Assembly (NCBI GenBank): GCA_011009095.1 | Contig: VTPC01008600.1 | Coordinates: 8,364 to 72,363 of the forward strand | Direction of reading: 5' to 3' | DNA length: 64,000 bases | DNA from: Ignelater luminosus | Taxonomy: Eukaryota > Arthropoda > Insecta > Coleoptera > Elateridae | In this document: positions 12,780-25,075 of the stretch, one piece after another | How the letters are laid out: every line of letters begins with the position of its first letter | Position numbering within the stretch: position 1 is the stretch's first letter | Translations under genes and position numbers: made by a program | Notes under the pieces: generated by a model | Told to the model about the DNA's origin: nothing | The model's input: the letters and a program-made list of their open reading frames with translations, nothing else | The model's database searches: none

Positions 12780-13030
12780 GAAGTCCTTCCGGATTTTGGA
12801 ATTCATCAAGTGGAAGTCCGAACAAACTCTAATAGTCTTATCTGTTTTACTGGCGCACACCAACGGCGAAATAAAATCAGTTCGTTCTTTTATAATTATG
12901 TTATATCCCTGTCTAACATTTTGGAAATTTGCATTTCTATTTCTTTTCAGAGAACCAATAGAATAGGGTTTGTCAAAAGATTTATAACTTTCCAGCTCGG
13001 TTTCAAGTTGATAATTTTGACCTAAGCATG
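12780..13030 (-). pseudogene. Ty3/gypsy-like reverse transcriptase, N-terminal piece
   Basis: The minus strand reads ELESYKSFDKPYSIG, then GYNIIIKERTDFISPLVCA and IRVCSDFHLMNSKI. These correspond to the P-Y-x-I-P ... GII-x-x-S-x-S-P-x-V ... R-x-C-x-D-Y-x-x-L-N opening of gypsy reverse transcriptases. The catalytic middle is not adjacent: the next element-like sequence on this strand is integrase C-terminus at 12170-12740. This implies a large internal deletion or rearrangement. Confidence 0.6.
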
Positions 13031-13269
13031 CTCCTTATTTCTTTGGAAAGTTCGTAGAGTTTTCTCTGATTTATTACATCCATGTGTGCTCTATTTGCAA
13101 TTTAGAATCCGTATGTTCGTGCTTGCAAAGCTTGGCCTTTTTGTGTTTTCGTTATCTCCAATGTCTCCTCCATACTGTTATTTTTACCTAGATTTATACG
13201 TTGATCAGGTCCATACTGGACGTTCTGATTTTCGTTTTGAAATTGAAAAAATAAATAATTTACTCAAAT

Positions 13270-14790
13270 GATTTTGCAGAATAGTACCAGATTGTTTGTT
13301 CATTTTAATAATTAATATTTAATAATGTAAAACTGAAAATAGGACTCAATGGTGTGTGCAATAACACAGAACCATATTTTAAAATTTGAGATGACCTTAA
13401 CACATTTGCATTTTTAGTTGCCTTCATTCGCTATGAGGTTTGCCAGAAAGACAATTAATTGCGATAATTGATAAAAGAAAACTGCGAGATCAAAATGTAT
13501 ATCGTTTTTGGCAAATCCTTTATGTATAAATATTATTCAAACTAGATATTTTGGTTGGTGATGGCAGGTTAAATCCAAAAAGTGTACAGGCGATAGCATG
13601 ATACTACAACTTTTAAGATAAGCTCAGTTACTCTACCAGTTTTGGTTTCTTTTGCGCATGACATCATTCGGTGACAAATGCAACAGCAAATTTCAATTAA
13701 CCAGCCTTATGTTTGTATAAATTAAAATTCGGATTTTTACACAGCAAAAATTACGAAAATATATGCCTGAATAATTACTAGGGTATAATTTATTTATTAT
13801 TACTGCTAGTTTAAATTTGTTTATTTAATGCTGCCTAACGCTTCAGGAGAATAAAGTGATAGTCCAGGAAAATGAGATTAAAATATGGCAAATCTGCAAA
13901 AAAGTTTCCAGCATTTATTTTGCCATTTTAAACAACATATCAAAAGTCCCATCGATTCAACCCCTGTTAAAAATTTTACAGAGAGCAAAACAAAAAAATA
14001 CAGTTTTTTTACGAATATCTCGTAAACTATCAGTTCTACGATACAAATAGTTACTCTGCAAAAAAAAAGGTTCTATAACTATTTATGTCGTAGAACAAAC
14101 AGTTCAGGAGATATTGGCGAAAAGTGTTTTTCTTCTACCTTACACCCTCTGCAAAATTCTTAGAAGGAGTTGTATCCACGGGAACTTTCAAAATATTGTT
14201 TTAAACGATGAAGTAAAAGTTGATACAAAAATTCAGAAAACTCTAGTTTTCTCGAAATATGGGGTTAACATGAAATTGTGTTTTATCATTAACATGGAGT
14301 TCTACAAAATAAGGAAAATAAATAAGAGCAAGTTTAATTATAGCACTCAGAAGATAGTGTTCTGTTTAATGTAGACTATGTACTCGTAGTTACCCATCAG
14401 AACACTGGATTTCGAGCGCCATAATTAAGTTTGCGCCTTATTGACAAAACATAAATTACAGAAGAATGTAACAAAGAAAGCAACTAACACACCAGTAAAG
14501 ATTTTATTTTATAATGATGTGATTCTATAAAATTTTCTTTTTTTAATTTTAAATTTTTTTCTTTAATATTATGGTTTAATATTCTCATTCTGGTTCTCTC
14601 CTGGTTTACAAGTGAGCAGTTTATGTAATTATCTCGCTGTAATTAAATATTTGTCAGAACTATCAAATTAAAATCATAAAAAATACTGACAGTTAGATAA
14701 AAGTGAGATACTTCTGTGTACAAATTTTTATTATAAAATTCAAAAGGGTAAGAAAGAAATTTCAAATAAACGGTAATACTGTGTCGTAGC
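13270..14790. other. No recognisable feature
   Basis: AT-rich spacer. The 65-aa and 87-aa plus-strand frames at 13856-14374 have no recognisable domain. Confidence 0.45.
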
Positions 14791-15029
14791 AATGGAAGGT
14801 CAACCGCTGTCAACAGGCTGAAGAAAGCGCGCGAACTTTATCGCTGCGATAACAGCTAAATATAAATATACCCATAGAACAGAGTCGAACTGGGAAATAA
14901 TTACATTGCATTAGAGGACGTAGAAGAGGATTAGACAGCTAACGAATAAACAAATTAACCCCAACTAACTTAAAGAACTTACTGTACTTACTTAAATCAG
15001 AGATATATACACCTCACATCACTGAGAAA

Positions 15030-15720
15030 GAAAAATCTACAGAATGGTTGAAGTAGGGTGATCCTCTAGCGCGGTTTTGGGAATAAGTAAGAGGAAAGAA
15101 ACACCAGACGAAGAGAGAAGAAGTGGAAAAAGAAAGGAAGAGGAACAAATCAAACCATAATAGCTCCCCGGGGGAGGAAAAACAATCTTTTTAAGGAAGC
15201 AACTCAGTACCACGAACACCAACTGAGCAAGCACAGACATAGGCGAGATAAAAATAACTTCTCAAAGAATTAAAAAAAGAGATCAAGAAAGACATTTCAG
15301 AGATTAAAGTAAAGATTAAAAAGGAAATGAAAGAAATGAAACATGACTTGAAAAACATCAGAGAAAGTATAAAACAAAACAAAGAAGAAATGAAAACATT
15401 AAAAGAAAACACCAAAAAAATGAAGGAAAACTGAGCAGAACAAATAGATATGTGTTAAAGAACAAGCTACTAAACACGGAGAGGAAAATTGAAATACTGA
15501 AAAAAGGATAACTACGAATAATCTGGTAATAACAGAAATATAGATAGATATTGAGGACGGAGAAATATTAAGAGAAGCTATGCAAAATAGGGTGGAAAAA
15601 GTAAAAAATGCAGTTAAGATACGAAATAATAGAGATAAGGAAATGGGAGGACAAGCTAAAGATCCTGTCACGGACAGAAAACCGGAAAAGTGACTTTATA
15701 TCCGTGCAGACTTAAATGTT
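15030..15720 (+). pseudogene. LINE ORF1 (gag-like, coiled-coil) remnant
   Basis: The plus strand is very A- and purine-rich and encodes, in one frame near 15260-15430, a Lys/Glu-rich heptad-like stretch (KKEIKKDISEIK, EMKEMKHDLKNIRESIK, NKEEMKTLKENTKK). It then continues through stops into a decayed segment. This matches the coiled-coil N-terminal half of the nucleic-acid-binding ORF1 protein carried by many insect LINEs, such as those at 37.06 kb and 50.6 kb here. The 1.7-kb gap before the endonuclease fragment at 17.4 kb is too long for one intact element. Confidence 0.5.
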
Positions 15721-17340
15721 GTTCTCGTAGCAGCTCAAACGTCGGAGATGGGATGGGTTCACAGATAATTTATCCTAAATTGAGATAGAAACTCTATAAA
15801 ACTCCTCAAGGATTTCTTAAAGATGTCACTATCAGTATGGACACCAGGAATCAAGTCAAAGTTATCACATTTGCTGGTGTGATTCCGCACCAGAGAGCAC
15901 TCGGAATAGCAATGAACACTCTACACTTAAACTCTCTTCAAACCTACCAAGAGAGATTGTAGTGACTTAATCTCAACACTCTTGCTTGAACAAAGTCACA
16001 GCAATGTGCACAATTAATTTGCACTGCAAAACTTACACCGAATAATCAGGATCGGTGATCACTCAAAATCGTTCTGTATACTCTAAAATTTTACGAAACA
16101 AAAAAACAAGGGCGGCTCAAACAACACACCGTGCACTGGTCTAATGTCTGGTTTACTTTACCTATATAAATGTTATTATTTAAACACACATTTATATTAG
16201 TACTCAATACTCAAATAAAATGCAATGAAAATATGTTTACTTTTATTTATTTGATTCAACGTAAAAATGATGAGAAAAATAAAAGCAAAATAAAGAAAAC
16301 TCTAAAATTTGTCCAACAAATTAAAATGTATGAAAACCAAAAATATGAATTTTAACAGCTAGGTTATATAAATCAATTTAGAATGTAAATTTAAAAAAAA
16401 AGTCAAAATGTAAATGTAAAAGAAATGTTAAATTCTCGGCGAGGTCAGTAAAACATTCTGGATCTCTTGAATAACAGTTAACGAAACAAAATTATAAAAT
16501 TTTGCTATCAAATGTTAATAAAACTTTAGTTTAATAAAGCAGTATTATTATAAGTCTAAATTCATTAACCTTCGGTACCCATTTTTTACAGAAACTACCT
16601 ACAATCATGTTAATCTGACTTATTGACTTGATTACGTAGATAATAAATAAATTTATTAATCTATTAATACCTTATTGTTATAAATAACAACTGATTGTCC
16701 TCCAAAGCCTGGACTTAGTACCATAGGATTTGTTCTTACTTTACAAAACTCCAGCGGCTTGCGGAATGGTCAATGACCCTTGCTTGCATTCTGAAGTAAC
16801 GCACAACGAATAGTTTCTTATTCGCGCAACAAAGCACAGTTTAAGCAATTTAAGCATCGGTGCGTATTTTAACATACAACTTTACATAACCATTAAATGT
16901 TCAATGCTATTGATTAGGTGTCTCAAAGAAAGCGATGGAATTATTAACGATATTTCGGTAGACGAGAGGGCTCGATAGTTCCAAATGTCACTAATAAGTA
17001 AGAAGTTCTTGTAACTAAAACCGAGGTGTCATAGATTTTTACGATTGTGACGTAGTTAGATGAAATCTTTAGGTTAATACTATTTTAACCCGCGGTACTC
17101 TAAATTGAAGAAATGTTTATACTTGAGCAGCGGCACAATTCTAGTAGATCCGTATACAAGTCTTACGGGACCACTTCCGATGAGTGTCTCCACAAACGAT
17201 TCAACACGATAACGCGAATTTGAAATGCAAAAGTTAATAACACACACCCCAAACGGTGAACTTAATTGTAGTAAGACCAAAAACCCCCTGATGTCCGCGC
17301 GTCTTGAACGCTCAGAACGCGCTGAGATTAAGCCACGCCT
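15721..17340. other. No confidently recognisable feature
   Basis: The sequence is mixed. 15721-16150 and 16930-17280 have more even base composition than their surroundings and could be old LTR or UTR sequence. I found no paired terminal repeats, primer-binding site or coding motif. Confidence 0.4.
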
Positions 17341-17379
17341 TGATGAAACGCAACTGTATTAGGACGCAGATGCAGATAA

Positions 17380-18390
17380 AAGCACTACGAAAAACACAAA
17401 AATAAATGTAAGAACGTTATTAAAAACGGGAAAGGTGCAAGAACTGACCAATAAATTAGCAAGATATAAAACGAAAGTGGAGAAAATATAGGAAATAAAC
17501 TGGGCAGGACAAAGAAAAATAGAAAAGGAAAATTACACACAGCTTTCATAGTGAGTAAAAAGTTAAGATAAAAAGTGTCAGAATTCAAGGCGATAAGCGA
17601 GAGAATATCATACATAAGGATAGAATGGGAACCAAGAAAAATATCCATATTAAATGCTTATGCACCCACTGAGACCAGCAATGACACAATGAAACAGCAA
17701 TTTTACGACATATGTATTAGAAGAAACAGCAGAAAAGAAACCAAGACAGAATATATTAAGAATTATGGGAGATTTCGACACACAAATAGGAGAAGAATAC
17801 GGTTTCCAGTACGTGAAAACACAAGCAAACATGGAAATAAGCAACACGAAATATTAGCGCAAGGATGAATACACGAAATAACGTAGATGAGACCTGGAAG
17901 TCTAGAGGAACATCAAATAGACCATATCTTGATACAAAAAAACAAAAAGAACGAAAAAATGATGTAAGATCTTACAGATGAGCAGACATTGAGTTAGATA
18001 ATGCCCTTCTCATAGTCAAGCGCAAAATAAAAAAAACAACAGAAAGAAAGAAAACACGGAAGAAATTAAACATGAACAAACTGGAGAAAAAGGAAACGCG
18101 AACAAAATATGAAAAAAAGGCAGAAAATGCAGAAAATGCAGTTCGAAGAAGAAGGAATCGAGGAACAATGTTATAAAATAAAGCAAAGAATAAACAAAGC
18201 AGCGGAGAAGAAATTGGTAGATACAAATGGTTTGATACAGATTGTAGGTAGGCAGCAGAAAACAAAGACAAAGCAAGATTAAAATGGCTAGGAACTAGTA
18301 GGGAAGAAAACCGCGAAATATACAGAGAAGAGAAGAGTGTGAGAAAGATAGAATACCCCATGCAAGTGAGCATATCTTTAAAGGTTATAG
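17380..18390 (+). pseudogene. RTE-type LINE fragment (endonuclease to linker)
   Basis: The clearest part, 17575-17720, reads ERISYIRIEW then ISILNAYAPTETSND. This is the apurinic-endonuclease segment with the N-x-Y-A-P-T motif typical of RTE/CFDP2-like LINEs. Upstream, 17450-17560 gives degraded strand segments of the same domain. Downstream, to about 18390, the purine-rich plus strand encodes broken Lys/Glu-rich linker sequence that usually lies between endonuclease and reverse transcriptase. No reverse transcriptase follows. The 133-aa minus-strand frame at 17972-18373 is an antisense by-product of this purine bias. Confidence 0.65.
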
Positions 18391-18399
18391 TATCACGAG

Positions 18400-20780
18400 G
18401 TGATAGCTTAAGCGGATAAGGTGTAGAATCCGAGCAGATTTATTGTTTCTGAACGGGTGAAAGAATAAATTACAATCAATGGTGCAAGCAAAGCACAGAA
18501 AAAGAACCTTCAGTAATGGTAAAGGCCATCTAATCGATCGATCGAATATTTCATCACAATTATAGTTAAGCTGTGGGTAGTGTGAAAGATCTAGTTATTA
18601 AAAAAAAGATCAAAGTCGACCCTTGATTAAAAATCGTCTCCTTCATGGTCTTATCTGTTGTCATTTAAATTAGATTCAATAACTTACTAGAAAATCCAAG
18701 ACTGCCAAAAGACAAAATTTGCTTTATAACTGCAAACTATTTTCTTTCTTAGGCATGTTTACTTAATAAAGCATGAGGGTTATCAAGACCAAGAAACTAA
18801 ATGAACTGTTTACAACAATATCATAAGACAGAAGACTTCAGCGGAATCACAACTACAACAACCACCAGAAAGTTTTTATTATTTAGCCCTGAAAGCAAAA
18901 TATGAACTAGAGAGTTTTCAGAAAAATCATGTTTTTCAAAACAGAAACTAAAACATTCCCAGTGTTTCCTGCAACATAGCTTTCTAAGCTGGAAGATATT
19001 CATCATACAACCTGTTACGGACAAAACTGCCATATATAAAATCGGTACACCACCTATGATGCTAGCCTCTATACCGACGAAAACGGGTCGTGGACGAGGA
19101 AGGCTTACAGTAGAAAGTCAGTGACCTAATTTCGAACTGAAGACCTACAGCTGATCTTCGTATCTAGGTCAGTAGGCGAGACGTCTACCAAGGTCCAACC
19201 ACAGGTTCGAGACATACACAAATAAACGAAATAAAGATTGTACTGCACTCCCTTTAGAAACCTACTTTCCCAATGAGGGATTAAGCTAATATGTCCGTAT
19301 GTGAAGGTCAATGTCATCTGGTTCCGGAACAGCTGATTCCTGAAATACTCTATAAGTATGCTTATAATACATAAAAGCCAAAAGATAAATTAATAACATT
19401 TATTAGCATACTATTGAATAAATACACGAAACAGGTTACAGCGTTCCTGGTTACACTGTTTGAAAACGTTGTACATAAACACATATAAATGCAAGACAAA
19501 CAAGTAAAAATACATAAAGAAAAAGTACACACAAAATAAATCTGGCCGCATTAAGTTTATTAATATTTACCCATTAACAACCCAGCGCACTGCATAAGAC
19601 GCTGGTAACGTGAATACAATACGTACATTTAGACAGTGAATCATCCGTAAATATAAATTATGCGGTCATTTATGAAAGAAAAAAAAATCCAGATATTTAT
19701 TCAAATAAATCGTTGATTACGAACAATTTGACCAAGTTATACAATAACAAGAATTTAAATTATCAGAACCTAACATAAATAAAGGATCAAGCCAAGAACT
19801 GAATTCATAAATTCTGTTCATAAACGCCCAAACTAATAGAAAGTTGATAATATCTGGGAACAAGTTCGTTACGTTACAAATCGATAAACAACAGGTCACT
19901 TTTATCCAAAGTGGTGACGAGAAGATATTATTAAAGTGTATTCGCAAATAATTGCGACTGTATATTGACAAGTTATAACGTTGCTTCTTCATAAAAGATG
20001 GTTTGAAAAGGATAAAGTTATTTACGGTATAACTGGAACTAATCCAATAGAGAACCAATTTGTTGGCACAGAAAACACTTAACTCATAGCACTGGTTCGC
20101 ATCAAGTTTAACTTATAGTTAATACATTAATTCGTAGGAATGGACGACTTCCACATACGTTTGTAATTTAAGGAGATATTTGAATTGTCTTTAAGTATCT
20201 ATAAAGACCGAGGCATTACAAATCTCGTAGAAATTCGATAAAATGTTTAGATATAATGAGAAAGACGATACGGTAGTTTGCTGAGAGTTCGATGTGAATT
20301 CGTTTGGTAGGTCCGCCGAGCTGGCGAGGTTTTTGAAAGATGCGTTATGATAGCGACACGCCTGGTACATTCCAGGGATTGTCAATTGGATATTCAGCAA
20401 TGACAGAAATTATTCGCGATGTTTTCACTCACCTTAATAGAAATTAGTCAACCACTTGAACCACCTCTCGATAATTCGCGAAATTATTTCAAGTTCAAAC
20501 TTCACATATAAAGAACACCAAGGACGCGTGTTTCTTCGTTAATAACTCTTGTTGAACTCTCTCGAGTTCTTTTGCGGAATGTCTAATTTCCAACCCCCCG
20601 AAAGGGTGGGTCTAACAAATTATTGAATGGTCGGCATACATGACGACATGACAACCAATAAAATAATACGAGAAGGGAGTGATTTAACTAGAAATTCGAA
20701 CGTTGCACTCTGCAGTTATAGGAAAAATAAATCTTGTCCGGGCCAGACAAAGTGACAGTTTTATGGTTTAAAGGAACATA
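18400..20780. other. No recognised gene; one tRNA-like pol III signature
   Basis: Spacer between the RTE fragment and the mariner. Apart from the A/B-box pair at 19165-19213, entered separately, I see no supported feature. The 114-aa minus-strand frame at 19717-20058 and the 70-aa frame at 20191-20400 have no recognisable domain. Confidence 0.45.
19165..19213 (+). repeat. Possible SINE head (pol III A and B box pair)
   Basis: TAGGTCAGTAGG at 19165-19176 fits the tRNA A-box pattern TRGYNNARNNGG. GGTTCGAGAC at 19204-19213 fits the B-box GGTTCGANNC. The 39-base start-to-start spacing is close to that in tRNA genes (about 44). I could not build a full cloverleaf, so this may be a tRNA-derived SINE or chance. 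Confidence 0.3.
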
Positions 20781-21754
20781 CGAGGGCGGTTCAATAAGTA
20801 CCCGTGTTAGAAATGAAGACACAATTTTTTTCAAAAAATAGGATTTGTCGAACTCTCCAAAATACGCCTCTATCTCGGCGATGACTTCCTCGTTTGAGCT
20901 AAATTTTTTTCCCGCGAGCCATTTCTTCATGTTAGGAAACAAGAAAAAGTCGCAGGGAGCCAGATCGGGTGAATACGGGGGGTGCGGCAGCAATTCATGC
21001 AGTTTGGCGGCGACAACTCCGGATGAATGTGCTGGTGCGCAATCGTGGTGAAACAGCACCTTCTTTTTTGCCAAATGAGGCCGTGTCTCCTTCAATTTTT
21101 TGTCGAAGCTGTCTAATAACTCACTGTAGTATTGTCCAGTGATCGTTCTTCCTTTTTCTAAAAAATCCATGAGGATGACGCCGTTCGCATCCCAAAAAAT
21201 CGTCGCCATGACCTTTCCGGCCGATGGAACCATCTTCGCCTTCTTTGGAGCAGATTCACCGGGAGAAATCCATTGTTTTGATTGTTGCTTAGTTTCTGGT
21301 GTGTAATGATGAATCCAGGTTTCATCAAATTGCTCCAAACACTGATTCGAAGTTAACAACCGCATCCGCTTGTTGTCCACCGTTAGCAATCGCGGCACCC
21401 ATCGCGCCGACAATTTTTTCATCGCCAACTTATCATGTAAAATATTAATTGCCGTTCCGGTCGACACACCTACGGCCTCTGCTACTTCACGCACTTTCGT
21501 TCGTCGATCAGCGAGAATCATGTCGTGGACTTTTTGAATGATTTCCTCGGTAACCACGTCTGCCGGGCGTCCTGGCGGCTCCTCATCAAAAACGGATGTT
21601 CGCTCACGTTTAAATTCGTTGAACCAATATCTAACTGTGGTCATAGATGGCGAAGTGTCCCCATAAACAGCATCCAACTTTGCTTTTATCTCCTCGCATT
21701 TTTCCCATCCAAAAACAGAAAGCGAATTACCGAACGATACTGCTCTTTTTCCAT
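20781..21754 (-). pseudogene. Mariner transposase with in-frame deletions and lost C-terminus
   Basis: The natural start is probably the ATG at 21754 (MEKEQYRSVIRFLFLDGK). That frame shifts after about 20 residues in an A-run, and the main frame resumes at 21677. It carries the HTH region (VREVAEAVGVSTGTA) and WVPRLL. DETWIHHYTPE holds the first Asp, HHDCAPAHSS the second, and YSPDLAPCDFFLFP the third. Two stretches normally present are missing without breaking the frame. The first lies between QCLEQF and DETWIHH, where a K-R-x-x-x-x-F-LRR segment is expected. The second is four residues between the second and third Asp, giving a spacing of 30 instead of 34. After FDKSYFL the usual C-terminus is gone, and the frame runs through the TIR into host DNA, stopping at 20688. 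It is almost certainly inactive. Confidence 0.85.
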
Positions 21755-21933
21755 TTTAGCTAAAATCACGAAACACGTCTTACTCAAATGGCTGTCAAAT
21801 CCAAACTAACCTATCAATCAGTCTGCAATTTGTTATACCGTCGTTTGATAGATGGCAGCACACGATGATAACACCAACTTCCCTCAGGAACGCCTTCTGT
21901 CGTCAAACACGGGTATTTACTGAACCGCCCTCG
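20781..21933 (-). mobile_element. DD34D mariner element, internally deleted, with both TIRs
   Basis: The ends are inverted repeats of about 27 bp. The left starts CGAGGGCGGTTCAATAAGTA and the right read inward is CGAGGGCGGTTCAGTAAATA. Both are flanked by TA (20779-20780 and 21934-21935). Length is 1153 bp against about 1.3 kb for a typical mariner, and the shortfall is explained by internal deletions in the transposase. The transposase is on the minus strand. Confidence 0.9.
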
Positions 21934-21935
21934 TA

Positions 21936-24900
21936 AAACTTAAAGATAAGAATGCAAAATTCTTTGAAATGAGAAAATTAAATCTAAAAAAAGCCCTAAT
22001 GTATCTCTAGTTTAGCACTGAGAAAATATTTTTATAAGAGAATTCTAAAAGAAAACAATATTCCCAACCCATAAATTTAGACAATGTCAAGGGGCATTAA
22101 ACTAAGGGGCTTTTATGCTACAGAAGGACGATAAAATTAATTTTTAAAAAGAATAACATATTTACAATAGGAAAAGTTTGAAAATAATTAAAAGATGTTT
22201 TGTTATTTACAGAAGTTAATAACATGTTAAGGGAAGATTCAATTATTTCTGAATTTCCCTAACAAACCAATAGCCCCAAGACTTCAATTTATTTGTCAAT
22301 ATTGGCATTTCTCCTTTTTGTTACAAATCAAATGAACTACACTACCTCTCTCCACTTTTCGCACCCCAAGAGAGACGTTACAAATTCTGAACATGTATGA
22401 ATAAAGAGCTTCCTTGAACAAGAACCTTACTTGTGTAATGCATTAGACAATTTCAAACAGTCTTTAATACATATGCCTGCAGTTATGTTTGTGTCTGAGA
22501 AGCTAGTTAACTGCAAGATTTCCAGTTGCCTTTAGTAAGTGTAGTGTAGTAAGACAAGTATTCGGAATTCTAAACGTTAAATTAGGTTCTTAAACTGTTT
22601 CCTTTAGATGTTTTAAAAAGAAAAAAATACCTTTGTTCCAGTTTTTTTTAAATTGTTAAAAGCAGTAGTTCTGTGTTAATCAGATGGTCAATTAATAATA
22701 AAATAAGAGTTATCAGTTATTTAAGAATCGATGTATATATTACAGTTATTTGATAGATAAAAAAAATCCAGTAGATATTTGCATCAGTGTAAGTAAGTAA
22801 GAACTTTTCAGATTTATTTAAAGACATTATAACGAGTTATAACCTTCATTGAAATGTTCAATGTTAAAGACAGCATTTGAACACATCTCCTTTGCTGAGT
22901 ACAGTATACCAGCTCTGAGGTTCGTCAGATTTAACTTCGATTATCAAGTAAAAGAAACATAATGTATGTGAACATTGAGGAAAGAAACTAAAGAAAACAG
23001 CAAGATTGATACATCCCAGATGTTCACAAAACAAAAATGAATAATTGAACAGAACAGAATGAAGTTTACGTAAACACGATAGTCCTTCCTATAGAAAACC
23101 AAACGAAACAAAGTAGAAATCCAATAGGTATATTGGTTTTAATGATGATATCTTATAACGTAAATTTAATCACAGCTGCAGATAAAATTTTATTACCGTA
23201 ATAAACCAAAACTACGTTAAAATACGTTAAAACCTTCCAAGATACCACAATGTCTAGACAAAGGTTATAAATTGTATGTTGTAGAACACAAAACATTTTA
23301 AGACATCCGCTAGAAAAGTGCGTGAGGTTGTACAGTCGTTCTGGCTTTCTTTTTATACATCAGGCGAATTTAATAAAAGCGACTTCATCATAAATAATGA
23401 ATTAGATTGGTACAAGGTTATTTCTTATTAAGATTTAATGTTGTATTATTACTTTTATTAAATAATTCCTTCCACTCGAACATACATCAGGGTACAATTA
23501 GTGAAAAAAAGGAAAATTAAGAAAAAAGAGACGTTTGTAAAAAAAAGCGAGCCCATTAAATTAGTCCACAGAGCAATTATTCTCAGCTCGCTTAAACCTC
23601 TAAACAACAAAAAGAAAAGCAGTTAAATAGCCAGCAAGATCTTGAAATACTAATTGACGTAAAAGGTAGAGAAGAAATATGGTGGTTTTTTCTGCACGTT
23701 ATACAAAATAGAAAAGTCTGTAGAAACTGGAATGTGGTACATTCGTTAACGTCATAAAGACAGAATAGAAACCGATTTGTTTCTTTGATAAAATAGCTTT
23801 GCATTTTTGATAAGGTCCCTTTTTATTATTCAACAGTAAAGGCTCGCCCTTGATATTTTCTTAATGGCTTGGAAAGAAATAAGTTATCTTCTGGTTACAT
23901 TTAACGATTATACTAATCACTAAAAAATGTTTTTACAGCAATTGTTCTAAAGTATTAAATTTTAAATACTTTTAGAAATTACAAGGCAAGAATTATTTAG
24001 GTAAGGTGAAAAGATTAATTTGCTTCACACTTAAAGTACCATTTCACACGCAAGGAATGGCTCCCTGCTGTCAGATTTTATTACATGTAAGGTTCATACC
24101 GCATAAGAGCAATGCCCTTACTACCTACTATTATCTCCATACACATTTTTGTTTAATTTAATATTTTAGAGCACTGTATTAATACTTTAGCTACTTCATT
24201 TTCCAAGTATGCTACATTTGACTACTTGATGCTCATGGGAGTCCATTAAGCAAAGGTCTCAAAAGTAAATAAACCCTACTTAACTACTTACAAGGCAAGA
24301 GGTGTTTATAGAGCTAAAAACTAAACACCAAGATTTAAAATAATGACAGATTTAACATTCTATAATAATTTATTCCTTAATAAATCATAAAATGATAAAT
24401 TATTTAAATACTTTTCAGATTTCTTTAAATAAGAAATTGCAGAATGGCGTATTTGAGTAGTTGAACTCACGGTCAACATTAACTCGTAAATGATAAACAA
24501 CAAGGTTTATTGATTAAATATAATTTTTGGCAACCAGATTCAATCGATAACTTGAATTTTATACTAAATGTTAGATTTCGGCTCCGCTTAATGCACCACT
24601 TTACTCTTAACCTTCTTAGATGAAACTGATTCAAAAGCCAGTTTCGTTATCTACATGGTGGTCTCAAAAGTATGCTTAGAGAATGCAAGTACAAAACAGA
24701 AAATAAGTAAAAATACAGAATATTTAAAAGAAATTACGATTAAAAACCATTCCTGATATAACCATAACAGGTTTGATTATCTGCATGTGTTTCTTACCAG
24801 TCGAGTAGGTGCCTTTTTATGTATTGTCATTACCAGGTTCTTATTGACAGATTTCTCTATTTAAACGCAATGGTTACAAAAAAAGTTTTCAAGCTTTAAC

Positions 24901-25075
24901 ATTTCCCAAGTTAAACGGCAGTTTATATCAATTTTAGTTTGGAAGTTGTGATTATTATTTAAAGCTTCCTCAAAATTAATTAAAAACTAACAAGATGACA
25001 AATTTTGTAAAGACATACTCAAGATCAATAAGTATGATTTTTTGAGATAAAATCTTAAAATTGAAAACAAGTTTT
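21936..25075. other. No recognisable gene
   Basis: About 3.1 kb of AT-rich DNA. A short TAAG microsatellite lies at about 22791-22803. The 71-aa minus-strand frame at 23592-23804 has no recognisable domain. A GGTCTCAAAAGTA sequence occurs twice (about 24257 and 24660), which I treat as minor. Confidence 0.5.

Noticed and set aside
17972..18373. 133-aa minus-strand open frame rich in Phe, Leu and Ser
   Set aside because: By-product of the purine-rich sense strand of an RTE fragment. The same effect explains the frames at 15037-15671, 37514-37858, 38515-39539 and 50569-52594 on the minus strand.
18536..18545. GATCGATCGATCG run
   Set aside because: Too short to be a meaningful microsatellite or a restriction-site cluster of interest.
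20845..21051. Plus-strand frame inside the mariner at 20.8-21.9 kb
   Set aside because: Antisense to the transposase, with no independent support. The same applies to 21525-21809, 45057-45299, 42793-43148 and 57494-57790.
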